A stretch of DNA of 64,000 bases from Cardiocondyla obscurior (Eukaryota; Arthropoda; Insecta; Hymenoptera; Formicidae): contig NC_091878.1 of the NCBI RefSeq assembly GCF_019399895.1, positions 4,836,001 through 4,900,000 of the forward strand, in the 5' to 3' direction. The notes under the pieces were generated by a model that was not told the DNA's origin, made no database searches, and was given only the letters and a program-made list of their open reading frames with translations. Shown here in pieces: positions 12,900 to 25,000 of this stretch. The position numbers and the translations under genes are program-made. Position 1 is the first letter of the stretch. Each line of letters begins with the position of its first letter.

Positions 12900-14317
12900 C
12901 TGAACAGACAAAAAAAATAATGTAAATCTATTTTATGCAATATTTGGCCAGTAAGCTGTTGGTATAGGTGAACGGTGTAAAGAAGCGTTTAGTATTGTAC
13001 ACATATGTATGTATAAGTGAGTGCTAGTCTCATAACAATTTCAATTCCGATCGGCTTCTTTAATTTTTCCGTCGTTTAAGATTTATTAATTTATTAGTAT
13101 ATTATTACGAGTAATATATTAATATATTATTCGTAATATAAAAGTGAATATAAAATAAAAAATAGCATTTGTATTTGTGTCATGAGAATTAAATTAGCAT
13201 TTTTCTATTTCTTAATAGACTAATTAATTAACACGAACGTATTTCACATTGCGCTTTGCATATTATCTGGTATATAATTTAAACGTCATTATTTACGAAT
13301 AAATGAAGAATCATGTAGTGTCATTAAAATAGAAGTATATACCAGTAATTATGTAGAAAACGTGTAATCTCATATGTGGTTTTTTATTTTCGCTCTCTGT
13401 TTGACGTTAATGTATTCAATGCACTGTATTTTTTATTTTAAAATAAAAATCACAATTTATCAGGAGAATTAACATATTTTCTACGAATCCTCAAAAGTAT
13501 AATTTTCTCGTTGTGCCTTAAGTTTTATTGCCGTTAGTTTAACGCACGAAGTTTTTAAGAAAACTTATTTTATGTAAAAAAAATGTCTCGTAATTCGATA
13601 CGAATTAGTAATTCGATACGAATACGATCTAACTTCAACGCTTAGCTCAGCACTGTATTGTATATCTGCTTACTAAGTCAATCGTTGCTAAAACTTACTG
13701 GAGAGAACAGTCTCTTCATTTATTCTGCAGTTAAAATATATCGCGCGTAGTTTAGTGCCAAATTGTAAAGTGAATTACACAATTGGATTATATTTGCATA
13801 ATGTGGTAGAACTAATGAAGTCATCAAGTGTTTTTAATTAAAAAAAAAACTAGTTGATCCTGATTATTCAACTCATTATCATTTTTAAAAGAAATCGAAC
13901 ACTTGCGACAACAAGAAGTGTAGTACGTGTGCATCGCATAAAATCTTCTGACGTGCTTATTTTATAAATCTGCTAAATTTTAATATTAATAAATTCTTTG
14001 TCGTTATTTAGCTGTATTTATTAGCATTTTAATTTTTTACTTTTATTTTTCTTTCTTTACTTTTTTTTTCTTTTTTTAATTACACACGTACAAAGAGTGA
14101 TGGTAAATTTAATTTTTTGAACCTCGAGCTTCAAACTTTTTTTTACGTCAAATTGTCAAATAGTTACTATTAAGTGAAATATTAATCTTAGTAAAATTTT
14201 AAGATTAGGCAACGGTTTTTAGAGATACAAGGGAATGAAAGTCATGGATTATGAGAAACCATCACTTTCATCCCTTCATAATTATTTAATGCGATAAAAA
14301 AAATTGATATATTTCAG
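12900..14317. other. Intergenic region ELO-3 to ELO-4
   Basis: This is AT-rich with no coding frame. A candidate ELO-3 poly(A) signal AATAAA is at 13154-13159. A 15-bp direct repeat, TAATTCGATACGAAT, occurs at 13591-13605 and 13609-13623. An acceptor TTTCAG at 14312-14317 marks the probable start of the last 5' UTR segment of ELO-4 (14318-14361). Confidence 0.5.
13103..13138. repeat. 36-bp near-perfect palindrome downstream of ELO-3
   Basis: The segment reads almost the same on both strands, centred on AATATATTAATATATT, with one mismatched pair (CGAGTAAT against CGAATAAT). It lies about 240 bases after the ELO-3 stop, just before a candidate AATAAA at 13154-13159, so it could form a hairpin in the 3' UTR. 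It may equally be AT-rich chance structure. Confidence 0.5.
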
Positions 14318-14361
14318 ATTATCTAAGAAATATTGTTTTATGTAGAAACTGTATTGTTAGC

Positions 14362-15551
14362 ATGGCTGGTCTTTTGCAATTTATCATTGACAATTATAAC
14401 GAAGTCCTAAAAGATATCCGAAGTGAGTTTAAAAAATAAGACAAGATATTTATTATAAATGTAATAGACAAAAAACTATATTGTTATTTAAAAATGTGCC
14501 AAGAGTAAATAACTTCTATTCTCTTTTTACAGGAAATGCAGTGGTCGACACGTGGTTTTTAATGCCATCTCCAGGCCCTATAATATGTATTGTTGGTACA
14601 TATTTAATATTCGTCTTAAAAATTGGACCAAAATTAATGGAAAAAAGACCACCGTTTCAGTTGAATACCGTTATAATTTTATATAATGCGTTTCAAGTGC
14701 TCTTCAGTGTTTGGTTGATACATTTAGTAAGTAATTTTTTGTAATACATACATTTATTTAACTAATGTTTAATATTATATAGTAAATCAAATAATAAATG
14801 TGCACTTGTGAATTTTAGATATTAAAAATCGACATTAAACATGTGTTCTTTGCTCATGGATTTGGCGATCAGAATCATTCTACATCTCCAAAAGATATAA
14901 ATAAAGAAATTGTAGTAAGTATATTTTTATAATTTTTAATAATGTTTAACAATAGTAAATACTATATTTTTCACTGTGTTAAACATATTACAACACACAG
15001 ATGTTACGAGCCGCTTGGTGGTATTTTTTTGCCAAAGTCATCGAGCTTTTGGACACGGTAATAAAATATTTATAATAAAAAAATTAATAATTAATAATTA
15101 AAATGTTAAAAATATTTTAGTGCCTAGAAAAATATTCGTAGATTATTTGCAATATCTGAAATAAATGAACAAAATTATTTTTAATGTAACTTTAACGTTC
15201 TGTTTTTCAAGGTATTCTTTGTTTTAAGAAAGAAACAAAATCAAATTACATTTCTTCACGTTTATCACCATACTATCATGGCTTTCTTCACGTGGTGCTA
15301 TTTAAAATTCCTACCTGGCGAACAAGGTGTAATCATAGGTCTATTTAATTCTATGGTCCACGTCATTATGTACAGCTACTATCTTATCGCAGCTCTTGGT
15401 CCTAAATATAAGAAATATCTTTGGTGGAAGAGATATATGACTTCGATTCAACTGGTAATTAATTTTTATATAAATATTTTATCGTAATATTTTCTGCAAA
15501 CGTAAGATTTTATTTGTTTAAGATTAACGAAAAAAGAAAAAAAAAAAAAGA

Positions 15552-15597
<46 letters not shown>

Positions 15598-16066
15598 AGC
15601 GACTTTGTTACTTTTAATACATTGTTCTCCAATTTCATCGCAGTATGATTTCCGTTTCAACCTGAGCTCAACGAAACTTATACCAGTCTGCACGTCACTA
15701 TAAGCTATAAATTTTGTTGAGCACAGGTTAGAGCGGAAATCATGCTGCGATGACAATAAAGAATATAATAAATTAAAAGTAACAAAGACGGTTCTTCCTC
15801 CTGTTTTCCCTGTTAATCTTAAACATTATTGTATATCTGTTTCATTTTAATTCTTTTCAAATGTTAACTAAGTCCAATTATTAATTAAAATTCTCTTTAA
15901 ATTTTAGATGCAGTTTGGCATAATATTAATTTACTTAACGTTAACGTTAATAATGGATTGCCGAACACCAAAAGGTTTAACTTATTTTTTCACCATAATC
16001 GGAGTAACCTTCATGTATTTATTTAGCAGTTTTTATCGTCAAACATATAAAAAGAAAACAGCTTAG
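14362..16066 (+). CDS. ELO-4: fatty acid elongase (ELOVL family), tandem duplicate of ELO-3, complete, 6 coding exons
   Basis: Coding exons are 14362-14422, 14533-14726, 14819-14914, 15001-15057, 15212-15454 and 15908-16066, encoding 269 aa. Motifs are KVIELLDT (129-136), HVYHH (152-156), HVIMYSYY (186-193) and TSIQLMQ (213-219). The C-terminus KKKTA is a KKxx dilysine ER-retrieval signal. Exon 2 is one codon longer and exon 3 one codon shorter than in ELO-3, so the proteins end up equal in length. Where ELO-1, -2, -3, -5 and -6 keep Asp-Pro at the exon 1/2 junction, this gene reads Arg-Asn-Ala. The first donor is GTGAGT. The last intron (15455-15907) is the largest and carries a poly-A/GA microsatellite and a long hairpin. 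No stops or frameshifts were found. The role is the same as its sister copy; divergence concentrates in the exon 3 loop. Confidence 0.95.
15532..15594. repeat. Poly-A plus (GA)15 microsatellite in the last ELO-4 intron
   Basis: An A-rich run is followed by fifteen GA units (15561-15590) and GGG. It directly precedes the intronic hairpin at 15603. On the sense strand it is a purine tract of about 60 bases. Confidence 0.95.
15603..15787. repeat. Intronic long hairpin (about 80-bp inverted-repeat arms) in ELO-4
   Basis: The left arm is 15603-15682, the right arm 15706-15787 and the loop about 23 bases. Arm ends match as CTTTGTTACTTTTAAT (15603-15618) with its complement at 15772-15787. The inner 48 bases, from TCATCGCAG to TTATA, differ at only seven positions. 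Four of those seven would still pair as G:U in a sense-strand transcript. The structure is compatible with a MITE or foldback insertion, or with an intronic hairpin RNA precursor. The - strand open frame across it is a by-product. Confidence 0.75.
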
Positions 16067-16198
16067 TTTTAATTAAAAATTACTTTATAACGTTATACGC
16101 CAATTTTCATGATATACTTAAAACTCATAATAATGTAAATTATGCTTATTCTTTTTTCATATAAACAAATATAAAAATTTATAATTATTAGGAGATAC

Positions 16199-16204
16199 AA
16201 TAAA
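16199..16204 (+). promoter_or_regulatory. Candidate poly(A) signal of ELO-4
   Basis: AATAAA lies about 130 bases after the stop. A second AATAAA is at 16242-16247. Either could be used. Confidence 0.5.
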
Positions 16205-16249
16205 TACATATATTAATATATTAATTATACTTTTATTCTACAATAAATT

Positions 16250-18610
16250 GTACGCTTAATACATTATATAAAATTGCGGTCGACATAATTAGTTTATTTA
16301 AATATGATCGATACTTTAACAATAACTAATAGTTATAAACTGCGATTCTTTAAAATTAAATAATTTCAAAATTTAAAAAAACACAGCTATTAATTAATAG
16401 TTATTTACATTAAAAATCCCATTTTAACATTTCCAAAATACGAATTGTATACCAAATCCAATTTTAATACCCCAAGATATATTAAAATTATTATTAAAAT
16501 ATAAAGTAAAACAAAAAAAGAAAGAGAAAAAAGAATAAGATCAGAAAACAAATCGTATAATATTTTGTGAGGCACTCAGTAATTGGCGCAAATTAACGAG
16601 CAAACTTAAAATTATTTTCTTTGGATTCAATTAATCATTATTTCGAATATCAATGTTACAGCATGCATCCAAAATTGATTTTTTTTTACTTTCGATTAAT
16701 TATTATCTTTTTATTTTTGTATTATCTGCATATTAAAACTAATGTTCAACTTTTATATAAAAAAATTTTTATCACAAATTATATAAAAAAAAACTTATTT
16801 AATAGACTAAAGCATTATATGTAACTAATTATATTATATATTTTTGAAAAAGTGTTAATCTAAAGGTTTAAGTAAAAAATTTTGTAATAAATGTTTAAAA
16901 CAATTAGTAACACATACACGCATTCACACACGTTTTCCTATAAAGAATGATTTAGATTAAAATCTGAATATTAACAATTTTAAAGTGAACATAGAAAATA
17001 AACATATATTTTTTGAGCTAGAAAAATTTCAATTATTTAAAAATATAAATATTAATTGAGCCACTAGAAACCACCGACTTTTGGATAGTATACTCCCTTG
17101 AGCTTACTTAAATAATCGTTAATCTTACAAGAATTAAATGTTACATCTTATTCCTTATTCAGAAAACAGCAAAAAATATTATCATAGAACTATTTCTATG
17201 TTTTATAATTACGTTCAATTAATTGACATATTTAATATTTATGAATATTGTTAATATCACGTACCTATATATCAATAATCTTATTCAAAATGACAATTAT
17301 AAACTCTTTGTCGACATCTACAAATATTTTACATACAGATTTGATTATTACCTTGTTCTTCGAACACATTTGACATGCAACTTGAAAAATTATTGGTAAC
17401 TATAAAACGCACAGTTTTAAATCAACGCATATATCCATTTAAGTACACATCATATTTTTGATAAAATTATTGTCAAGAGAATTATAAATATTTTTCTCTT
17501 GATTGCCTTTCATCGATCAAGAACTTTCTAAAAAAAAAATTAAAATCTCTAAAATAAAATAGAGTATAGAATTAAGAAGTATCTGCAATAAACTTCATCA
17601 TCGTATTGATCATCGCACATAAATTATTGAGTAATTCTTAAGTAATGTAATTAATTGATAAATTTTAATTAACATTTTTATATTTCTTATACTGACGTTA
17701 TTAATTGGTATTACTATTAAATGAGAACGTTAAACAAAGATAGATGTATCGTGCAAAATGACAAGTAAGATGAATTTTACACGAGCGTAAATTTTAAAAA
17801 CGCACTTTTATTATAATTAACCTGATTAAATTTTTCATTAGGAGGTTATTTTATACGTTAAAAAGCTACTAAAAAATTGTAACCCATTATTTATTAATAT
17901 CCTAATATCATGGTCTTATCATGATTGATCACAAAATATGTCACGTCATAGTCGTCATAGTTTCAAGTCATAAGAACACGAAATTATTAATAATTTGCTA
18001 TCACAGTGATTTACACATTTTTATTCGCACGACCCTCGTGATAATTTAACTTGCGCTTATATCATTACAATGAAATCTGCATAGTTCTATAAGCAACTAT
18101 TTTTATCAATTAATATAATTATTGTAAAGTTTATAATCGATCACAATAGTGATCGATCTTTTAGAAATAGACATTATGACAGTTGTGACGTTTTAAGTGA
18201 ACACTTTTTAATGCATAATAATATGCGTTATCTGCATTTTATAAAAAATGCGACATTTAATTAATTTTTTTTTTTTAATCCATGAAACTTCTCATAATTG
18301 ACACTCCACTAACATTACTTTACGCAATATATATGTATATGTGAAAAACAAAATAGAGATTCACTTTTAATGTAAAAAAATTAAAAAAAAATTCTGACCG
18401 CGAATAAACTTTATCCTGCAGACTACATTTCACATAAAAAGTTATTAATGCATAAATATTATAAATAGAAAGACAAAACATAATTAATATTTTTTTCTTG
18501 AATTTAATATTATTTCTTCATTTAAATTACGCATATAGAACGTGATAATTCAAATATTTCTATTACGTATCTTCGATGACTTAGCGTTTTAACATAACTT
18601 CGTTGCCATG
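16250..18610. other. Convergent intergenic region between ELO-4 and ELO-5
   Basis: ELO-4 (+) and ELO-5 (-) point towards each other across this AT-rich stretch. It has no convincing coding frame; the open frame at 16621-16824 is Phe/Leu/Tyr-rich noise. A perfect hairpin, ATCGATCAC (18136-18144), loop AATA, GTGATCGAT (18149-18157), lies between the two 3' ends. Confidence 0.5.
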
Positions 18611-18631
18611 CAGAAAGAAATGGATTGCGCT

Positions 18632-18637
18632 TTTATT
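18632..18637 (-). promoter_or_regulatory. Candidate poly(A) signal of ELO-5
   Basis: TTTATT on the + strand is AATAAA for the - strand gene, about 245 bases after its stop codon. Use is inferred. Confidence 0.45.
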
Positions 18638-18880
18638 GATTGTTATAAAGGCTTAAAAATACAACCGTGATTTAGTCAGATGTGTTCAGTTTGCGCAAAT
18701 AAATGGTCGTCATTGCGTTTTACTGTACAATGTCTTCTGCAGACATTGAACGTGCCTACCGTCAAGCGTTCTGCTACGTAACACGTTGGCTAGATTAACG
18801 GGAGAGAGACTGCGATTTAAGTGAAATGGTAGTGACCGTCTCATTGCGATCGCATCGTCTCTTTCCCCGGCTGTACCCGT

Positions 18881-20703
18881 TTAGTCGCTTTTCCCTTTTC
18901 CGTTCGGTATCTTATAACTGCTTACTTTCTCCGCGTTGCCGTTCGCTTTGGTCGAGTTCTGAATCGACGGAACCACTACGCCGTTTTCCTTCTTAGGAGC
19001 GTAAGCATTATTGTAAAAGTCCGAAAATAGAAAATAGAAGAACATCGCGTTTGGCAGCACCAAAACGACCGACCATTTCGGATAGTCACAATCGTTGAAC
19101 AACAGTAGGCAGCTGTGCAGAAAGGCCAAGCAGAATTGGGTCTTAAACAAAAATGGCATTAATGATTTTTTAAATCTCAGAAACTTCGGGCGCTAATTTA
19201 TTTCAATCTTTATACCATTTGCAGGTTGGTAATGTATCTCTTCCACCAGAGATACCGTTGATGCTGATGCTGAGGTAACAACGCTGCTAAGAGATAATAA
19301 CTGTACATAATAATATGTACAAAGCTATTCATAATCCCTAGAAAGAAGACACGTGTCTAATTAGCACATTTCTATTTTAAATCGTAGACGTATGGCACTA
19401 TCAAAAAAAAAAAAGGGGGGAAAAAATAACTCAGAAGTAAAATACACACTACGTTGCAATTGATTTTAACGCACCTACAAAGATTCCGTGACCACCAGGA
19501 TAATACTTTGTTGCACCCCACGATACCATCGGCATCACCGTGTGATGGTACATGTGAAGAAATGTGATTTGCTTTTCCTTCTTACGCAATACGAAGAACA
19601 CTGTGTCAAGAAGCTCTGTCAGTTTCGCCAGAAAATAAATATAAACGCCTCTTGCAACCTATAACAAATATCGCGCAACCGTTCAACGATATAATTACAT
19701 GAGATTTTATTTTTCTTTACTGCCTAAAAAAATATAATTATATGTATATTACAAGCGAGAAGATAATGAAGCAGCTTATAAATTTTACATAGAGTAAAAC
19801 AGATGTCGAAAATCAATTGTAACTAATAGTGAACTTTGTAAAGAAAAAAAAAGCAAAAAAAAAAAACTAAGCAACACGTTTAGTAAACAGTATTTACATA
19901 CTCTTAAAGCGTAAGGATCATATGAAAAATCCACCGGTTCGCACGTTAAACTGTAATTATGAAGAAATATGGCCTCCATGCCTTCATTAAATAACCAGGT
20001 GCTAAGAAGAATTTGTAGAAAATTATAGACGACTAGAATGTTTTTTAATTTGTACGGCTTTCGATGTTCCATGTTTTTCGGACCCCATGACAATACGAAA
20101 TAGAGATAGCCGATTAGAAGACTGAGGCCGGGTACAGGTGACGATATGAGAAACCAATCCCTCGTTCGAGGATCTAAAAATAATGTTGTACATAATAAAG
20201 CGGTTAAGGAACTGGATGCATAATTAATTAGTATTTTCTATATTTATCTACTCCAGTACCTAATTTTAGCATTAACATAAATATAATATGCGTTGAATAA
20301 AATTTTAAAGCTTAATCGCAAAAAGAAATATATATGTAAAGCTTCTTTTTTTTTTTTTTTCAATACATGTTTAAAATTATTTACGGCTAGCTACAAAAGT
20401 GATACAAGATTAATAAGTGAAAGTGTATGAAATTATCGTCGAAAGTTAGGAAATTAAAGGATGATAAAGTAAGAGAAATCATAATTACAATGTGAATAAA
20501 ATGAAAAAATAATATATAAAATTAAAATAATTCTATATCGCTTTACACAATTCTAATCCCTCAATAACTCAAAACCTTTCTCGAGTGCAATTTCTTATAA
20601 GCTTACCGGATAAATCGTGGAAAATAAATTGCCAGTATCGCACTACAGAGTTGTTGTAGATGTTAGACATTCTGTCGACTGTTAACGGCGCGGTGATGTT
20701 CAT
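18881..20703 (-). CDS. ELO-5: fatty acid elongase (ELOVL family), complete, 5 coding exons, opposite strand
   Basis: Exons in transcript order are 20703-20607, 20173-19902, 19658-19475, 19337-19216 and 19141-18881, giving 311 aa with GT-AG introns and closed phases. Motifs are DPRTRDWF from residue 33, KLTELLDT (135-142), HMYHH (158-162), HIIMYSYY (192-199) and TNLQMTQ (221-227). The usual Gly-Pro loop after the MYSYY helix is replaced by a polar His/Gln run, LPQHQHQ (205-211). The C-terminus KGKSD fits a KxKxx ER-retrieval signal. The N-terminus is longer than in the + strand copies (32 codons before the first intron). A second in-frame ATG at residue 12 is an alternative start. I chose the first because it follows an acceptor (TTTTTAG ending at 20715) by 11 bases. 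Exon 2 (272 nt) equals ELO-1 exon 2 and exon 3 (184 nt) equals ELO-2 exon 4, so these three are probably closer to each other than to ELO-3 and ELO-4. Confidence 0.94.
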
Positions 20704-20714
20704 CGGAAGATCAA

Positions 20715-22060
20715 CTAAAAACACCATTTCACACATTTTCTTAATTTCACTTTGAAGATATTACGTTCTCCAAATTTCGTGATAAATTTAATTAAATATA
20801 CTTTTAATTGTTTTAAAGTCTAATACACTTATACACTATGAAAAGGAACTGTAACGTAATTTATGTATAACAAAGTAATACAATACACTTATTGTATTAC
20901 TTTGTAATACATAAATGTGACTCATATAAATTATTAGCATAATATAAATAAGTAGTATAAGACTAAGTAGTTTAAAAGTCTGAACTTTAATTTTAAAAAG
21001 CTAAATATAATAAATATAAATCAACTCGTGTGCGCCTGCTGCTCGAGAGAAGTTTAATGTCGCGCGTCGTACCGTTCAAACTGCTATGTTTTATTATAAA
21101 CCGCATATTTGTGGTACTTTTATTCGCAAATAAAACGTCAGATACGTCATAAAAAGGAATTCTTGCTTTTACATCGTCGTTAAACTCGCGGAGGCCCTAA
21201 TTGGGTTAACGTGGCATATCCTTGCGCAAGATGCGCGATTTACCGATTGCTGAAATCTGCATCCTTTCGATAAATCCACATATGAACCGGTTCACACGCG
21301 TCTAGATCAGATTCGATTAGAAACGACGGAAAATGTAACACAACAACCCACTCATTTTCGCAGCCTCTAATGACAGAGCGCATTGCTCAATGACAATGTA
21401 ACAGCATTAAAAAATTCGTGTAATCACGTATGTATAACATAACAGACATCTTTTTTCTTTACTGTATTGAGATTGTGATTGACGGATTTATCTAATTGTC
21501 TAGCAATCAGTTCACGTGCCGTCAATCGATGTTCTTTCACAAACGAGACAAGTTTCTTTAAAAAAAAAAAAAACTTCTTAGAAAGATATCTGTCAATAAG
21601 TCAATGAGTGTGCGAGTGTAATCACATCAACCTTCATTAAAAAAAATATATATATAAATTCTCTCAGAATTAGAAATTTTTTTTTTATATTAAATTTTGC
21701 TAAATATTATTAAGAATAAATTCATAATATTTTATCATTAAACTGCAAACAGCTTGCTATTCTATATCATTAAAAATGACAGACGATGATATTTCTACAT
21801 ATCTTTACAATTGTATCATTACAGTGCAACTATTTTAATAACACCTTAATGATACTCCACACTATTATAATCGGATTTCCGTCAGTGCCGACACACTTTC
21901 ATACTTGCAGTCGAACGTGCCTTCTGATTATTAGTACTATTAGAACCATTATCTGCCTCGTATAACAGAGAATCGCGACCACTGTAACCACTACTTTCCG
22001 CGACGAAATCAAGTGGAAGCACTGCCGATGCGAATGCCGAACGACTGACTGCACGCCGGA
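20715..22060 (-). promoter_or_regulatory. 5' region of ELO-5 with a candidate transcription start near 22046
   Basis: Upstream of the UTR acceptor at 20715 the - strand has no coding frame. At 22048-22044 the - strand reads TCAGT followed by CGTTCGGCATTCGC, resembling an arthropod initiator, in sequence less AT-rich than its surroundings. A non-coding first exon starting there and spliced to 20714 is plausible, but I could not fix its donor. Confidence 0.25.
20859..20916. repeat. 27-bp inverted repeat with 4-base loop (near-perfect palindrome)
   Basis: The left arm 20859-20885 and the right arm 20890-20916 are reverse complements with one mismatch; the loop is CACT. It sits about 150 bases upstream of the ELO-5 coding start, in its probable 5' UTR intron or promoter-proximal region. 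It may be a MITE remnant or a cruciform-forming site. Confidence 0.85.
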
Positions 22061-25000
22061 CTTTTCACTGGGAAGTGAGAGCGAAGGCCGAAAAAAAGAA
22101 AAAAAAGAAGAAAAAAAAAAAAAAAGACCAATGTAATTATCGCTGCGTTTCGATGGTGAATAGCTAGCTACCTGGCGATTCTATTTCAATATGAACAATG
22201 TTGCCCATTAGAAAACTCTCCCTTAGATATCTAAACGCAATAGATTTCTCGACGGCGGCAGACCGAACTTTTCCTTTCTTCGATCTCCAGCCACGGTTTT
22301 CTTCACGATCTAATCGCGACTTATGGAAATCACAGACTCATAAAACTTTACCTTGTTTCTGTTTCGCAAAACCAAACATTATATCAATTGTATAATGGCT
22401 CCCGGGAGATCGACTGTTCTTACGTAATGTTTCTCGTTTTAGGACATAGACATATAATCGGCCTCAGCGTTATCATCAGACTTACGTGGTCTCTACAATT
22501 TGTCTTCACAACCTTAAACCTTCTTTCGACTCTCATATTTATCTCGATTTAATTAACGTGCTCTTTCCTTCTTTCCTACCTTATAATTTGTATAATTGCC
22601 GTATCAACTGCGAAATGTGTGAACAATTTTCGCGAACGCTCGTCCTTAAGATCGTTCCACACAAATAATATTTACCATAAAAAAGTACAATTATGTTACG
22701 CAATGAGTAATTATACAAAATTAAAGCTGCGGAAAAAGCTTTTACCTTCTGTCATTATATTCATGTTGCAAGTCGTCTCCTTCAAATATTGCGTCTCTTT
22801 CCCACTTTTACGGGAAAACTAACAAATCGTTTTTCGCATACGCGAAGAAAAGTCGGCGCGTTTTGCAATATACATTTTAGATGTCCATTATCAGTATCTC
22901 GCACTCCGTTGACACGTGAATCATTGACTCTCGTCAGGTTTTACATAAGAAAAACCGCTAACGCCGTTCCTCCGCCGATACCTTTTGTCTTTCGCGATAC
23001 ATGACCTACTCCGCTGAGACCAACAATTGCTTCAGGACCATGCAAATGACCACTAATAAATTCACTTTGCGAAACCCGCCGTCGTCGCGGCGATTTGTCC
23101 TTTTAACGGCAATTGCGAAGTACCGTCCACTCGTTTAGAGTATTCGTGTCCGTATTGGTACACGCGTCCATCACACACGTTCCCGACATCCCGTGTCGCG
23201 CTCATCACACGCACGTTTCTATCGTCCATCAAGGGTCCGACCACAGTTTCACCTGTTATTGCAACACGCATTTCCTTCGCTATTACCTTTCCCGCGCGTT
23301 GCCGGCAATGCCACAGATTTATCCCTTTCTGCCTCATTCGTACGTTACGACGCTTCGCGATGAATAATAGAAATGCTATCGCTCGTCTTTCTCCTCGCTT
23401 TCTTCCACGCTGTCGCGATTCATTAGTCCTTATATAATTTGCATAATTGAACGTTACACGTTCCGAGATTACGCCTTGTCTCGGTATTTAATTTTGCTTT
23501 TTTTTTTTTTTTTATTCTGCCCGCGATGACGATCGAACTAGAGTTGGAATATTAATTAATGTATTACGTTGTCATTATTCACGGAGATTTGTCCAGCCCG
23601 CTATTTGTTCCATCGATCAACGGAATAAGAAATTATTTACGTTACGAAAATTTCACGATAAATATTTTGCTAATTCTTCGTGTTAATTTTTCAGCGACAA
23701 AAATAAAATTTTATTCGAGTGCGCAGGTGTAAATTATATTAGTGCGCGTGAATAAATTATACGAGTCACAGTATCAATGAGCAATTATGCGTTCATGGTC
23801 TCTTACTAACGGATCGTGTTACTAACGTTGTTCACGGTCATTGGCAACAGGTTATCTTACGTTAAATACAGCTGTATGAATGTTTATGCGCTATTACATG
23901 TAAAATTATTAAATTTAACATAATTTAATACAAATACAATATTAACTAATTATATAAATAAACGGGTACACGGTTTTCAGAATTATTTGGGATAAAATTG
24001 ACAGAAACCAAGAAGCCGCAAAAATAAGTAAATACAGTGAACAAAAATTAATTAATTGCTTGATCGATTTCATCGAGTTACGCTAAAGTTACGTTGAGAT
24101 AATTTTGTCGTTAGAAAAAGTAAATTGGCTTGCATATTTAATCACCGATTTAATTCAATTTGTGAAATTATAACGTTATTGCGAAATGCCAAAAAAAAAA
24201 AGTGTTAAAAGGTATAAACTTCAATTTCACCAGCTTCAATTTCTAATCATCTTCTATACAAGAAGAGCTTGTTAGAATTTACGAATGTGTGTCACTAGGA
24301 GCCTTGCCGGCTCCTCTTCCTGTCCGGTGCGTTTCTATGCCACATTGATCCGGAGGGCTCGAATACCGGTTCGCCAAGTAAGTCATGCACCTTTCGCTAA
24401 TAGAACGCGTTTGCTCTGTCTGCCGCGACATGAGTTTATTGACCAGCGATGTACTCAGGGACGGTCTGTGGAATCCACTTGCAACAGCAGGAAATCGCGC
24501 AATATTCCATCTTCCGATAATAATCGCGCGATCTCGATCTTAGTAACCATCAGCTGATTGCAGGCACATATATTAACTTTATGAAAAGGAACAGTAACAA
24601 AGAAAGAGCTTATGCTTTATAGTTTTGAATTTTGCAGTATCACACTGCCGTTGCGAAGTAACGCTTGAGTAATTCGCGATTGGTGAGTCAACGGCCACGA
24701 AAGAAATGCACCGATTCCGTTCAACGCACGGCTACAGATTAATTTAAATACACAGATCATTTTCATTTTAATTCTTTCCACTCGAGATATCAAGCAGCAA
24801 TTATTCAATCAGTCGTAGTAATTAAATTTAACCCAGTTTAACCCAGTTCAAACCTAACTAGTATTTCTAAATCGCGCACCGAGCGCTATTAAGTTAAGAA
24901 TAACTCTTTTATTATGCAAAGACTATAAGTGCGTTGGCTTAAAATAATTTTAGAATTAAGATCTGCATATATATGTTGTTCGCGCTCTCACGTGTCTAAA

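Noticed and set aside
15466..15756. 96-codon - strand frame
   Set aside because: It translates the GA microsatellite as Ser-Leu repeats, poly-A as Phe, and part of the intronic hairpin.
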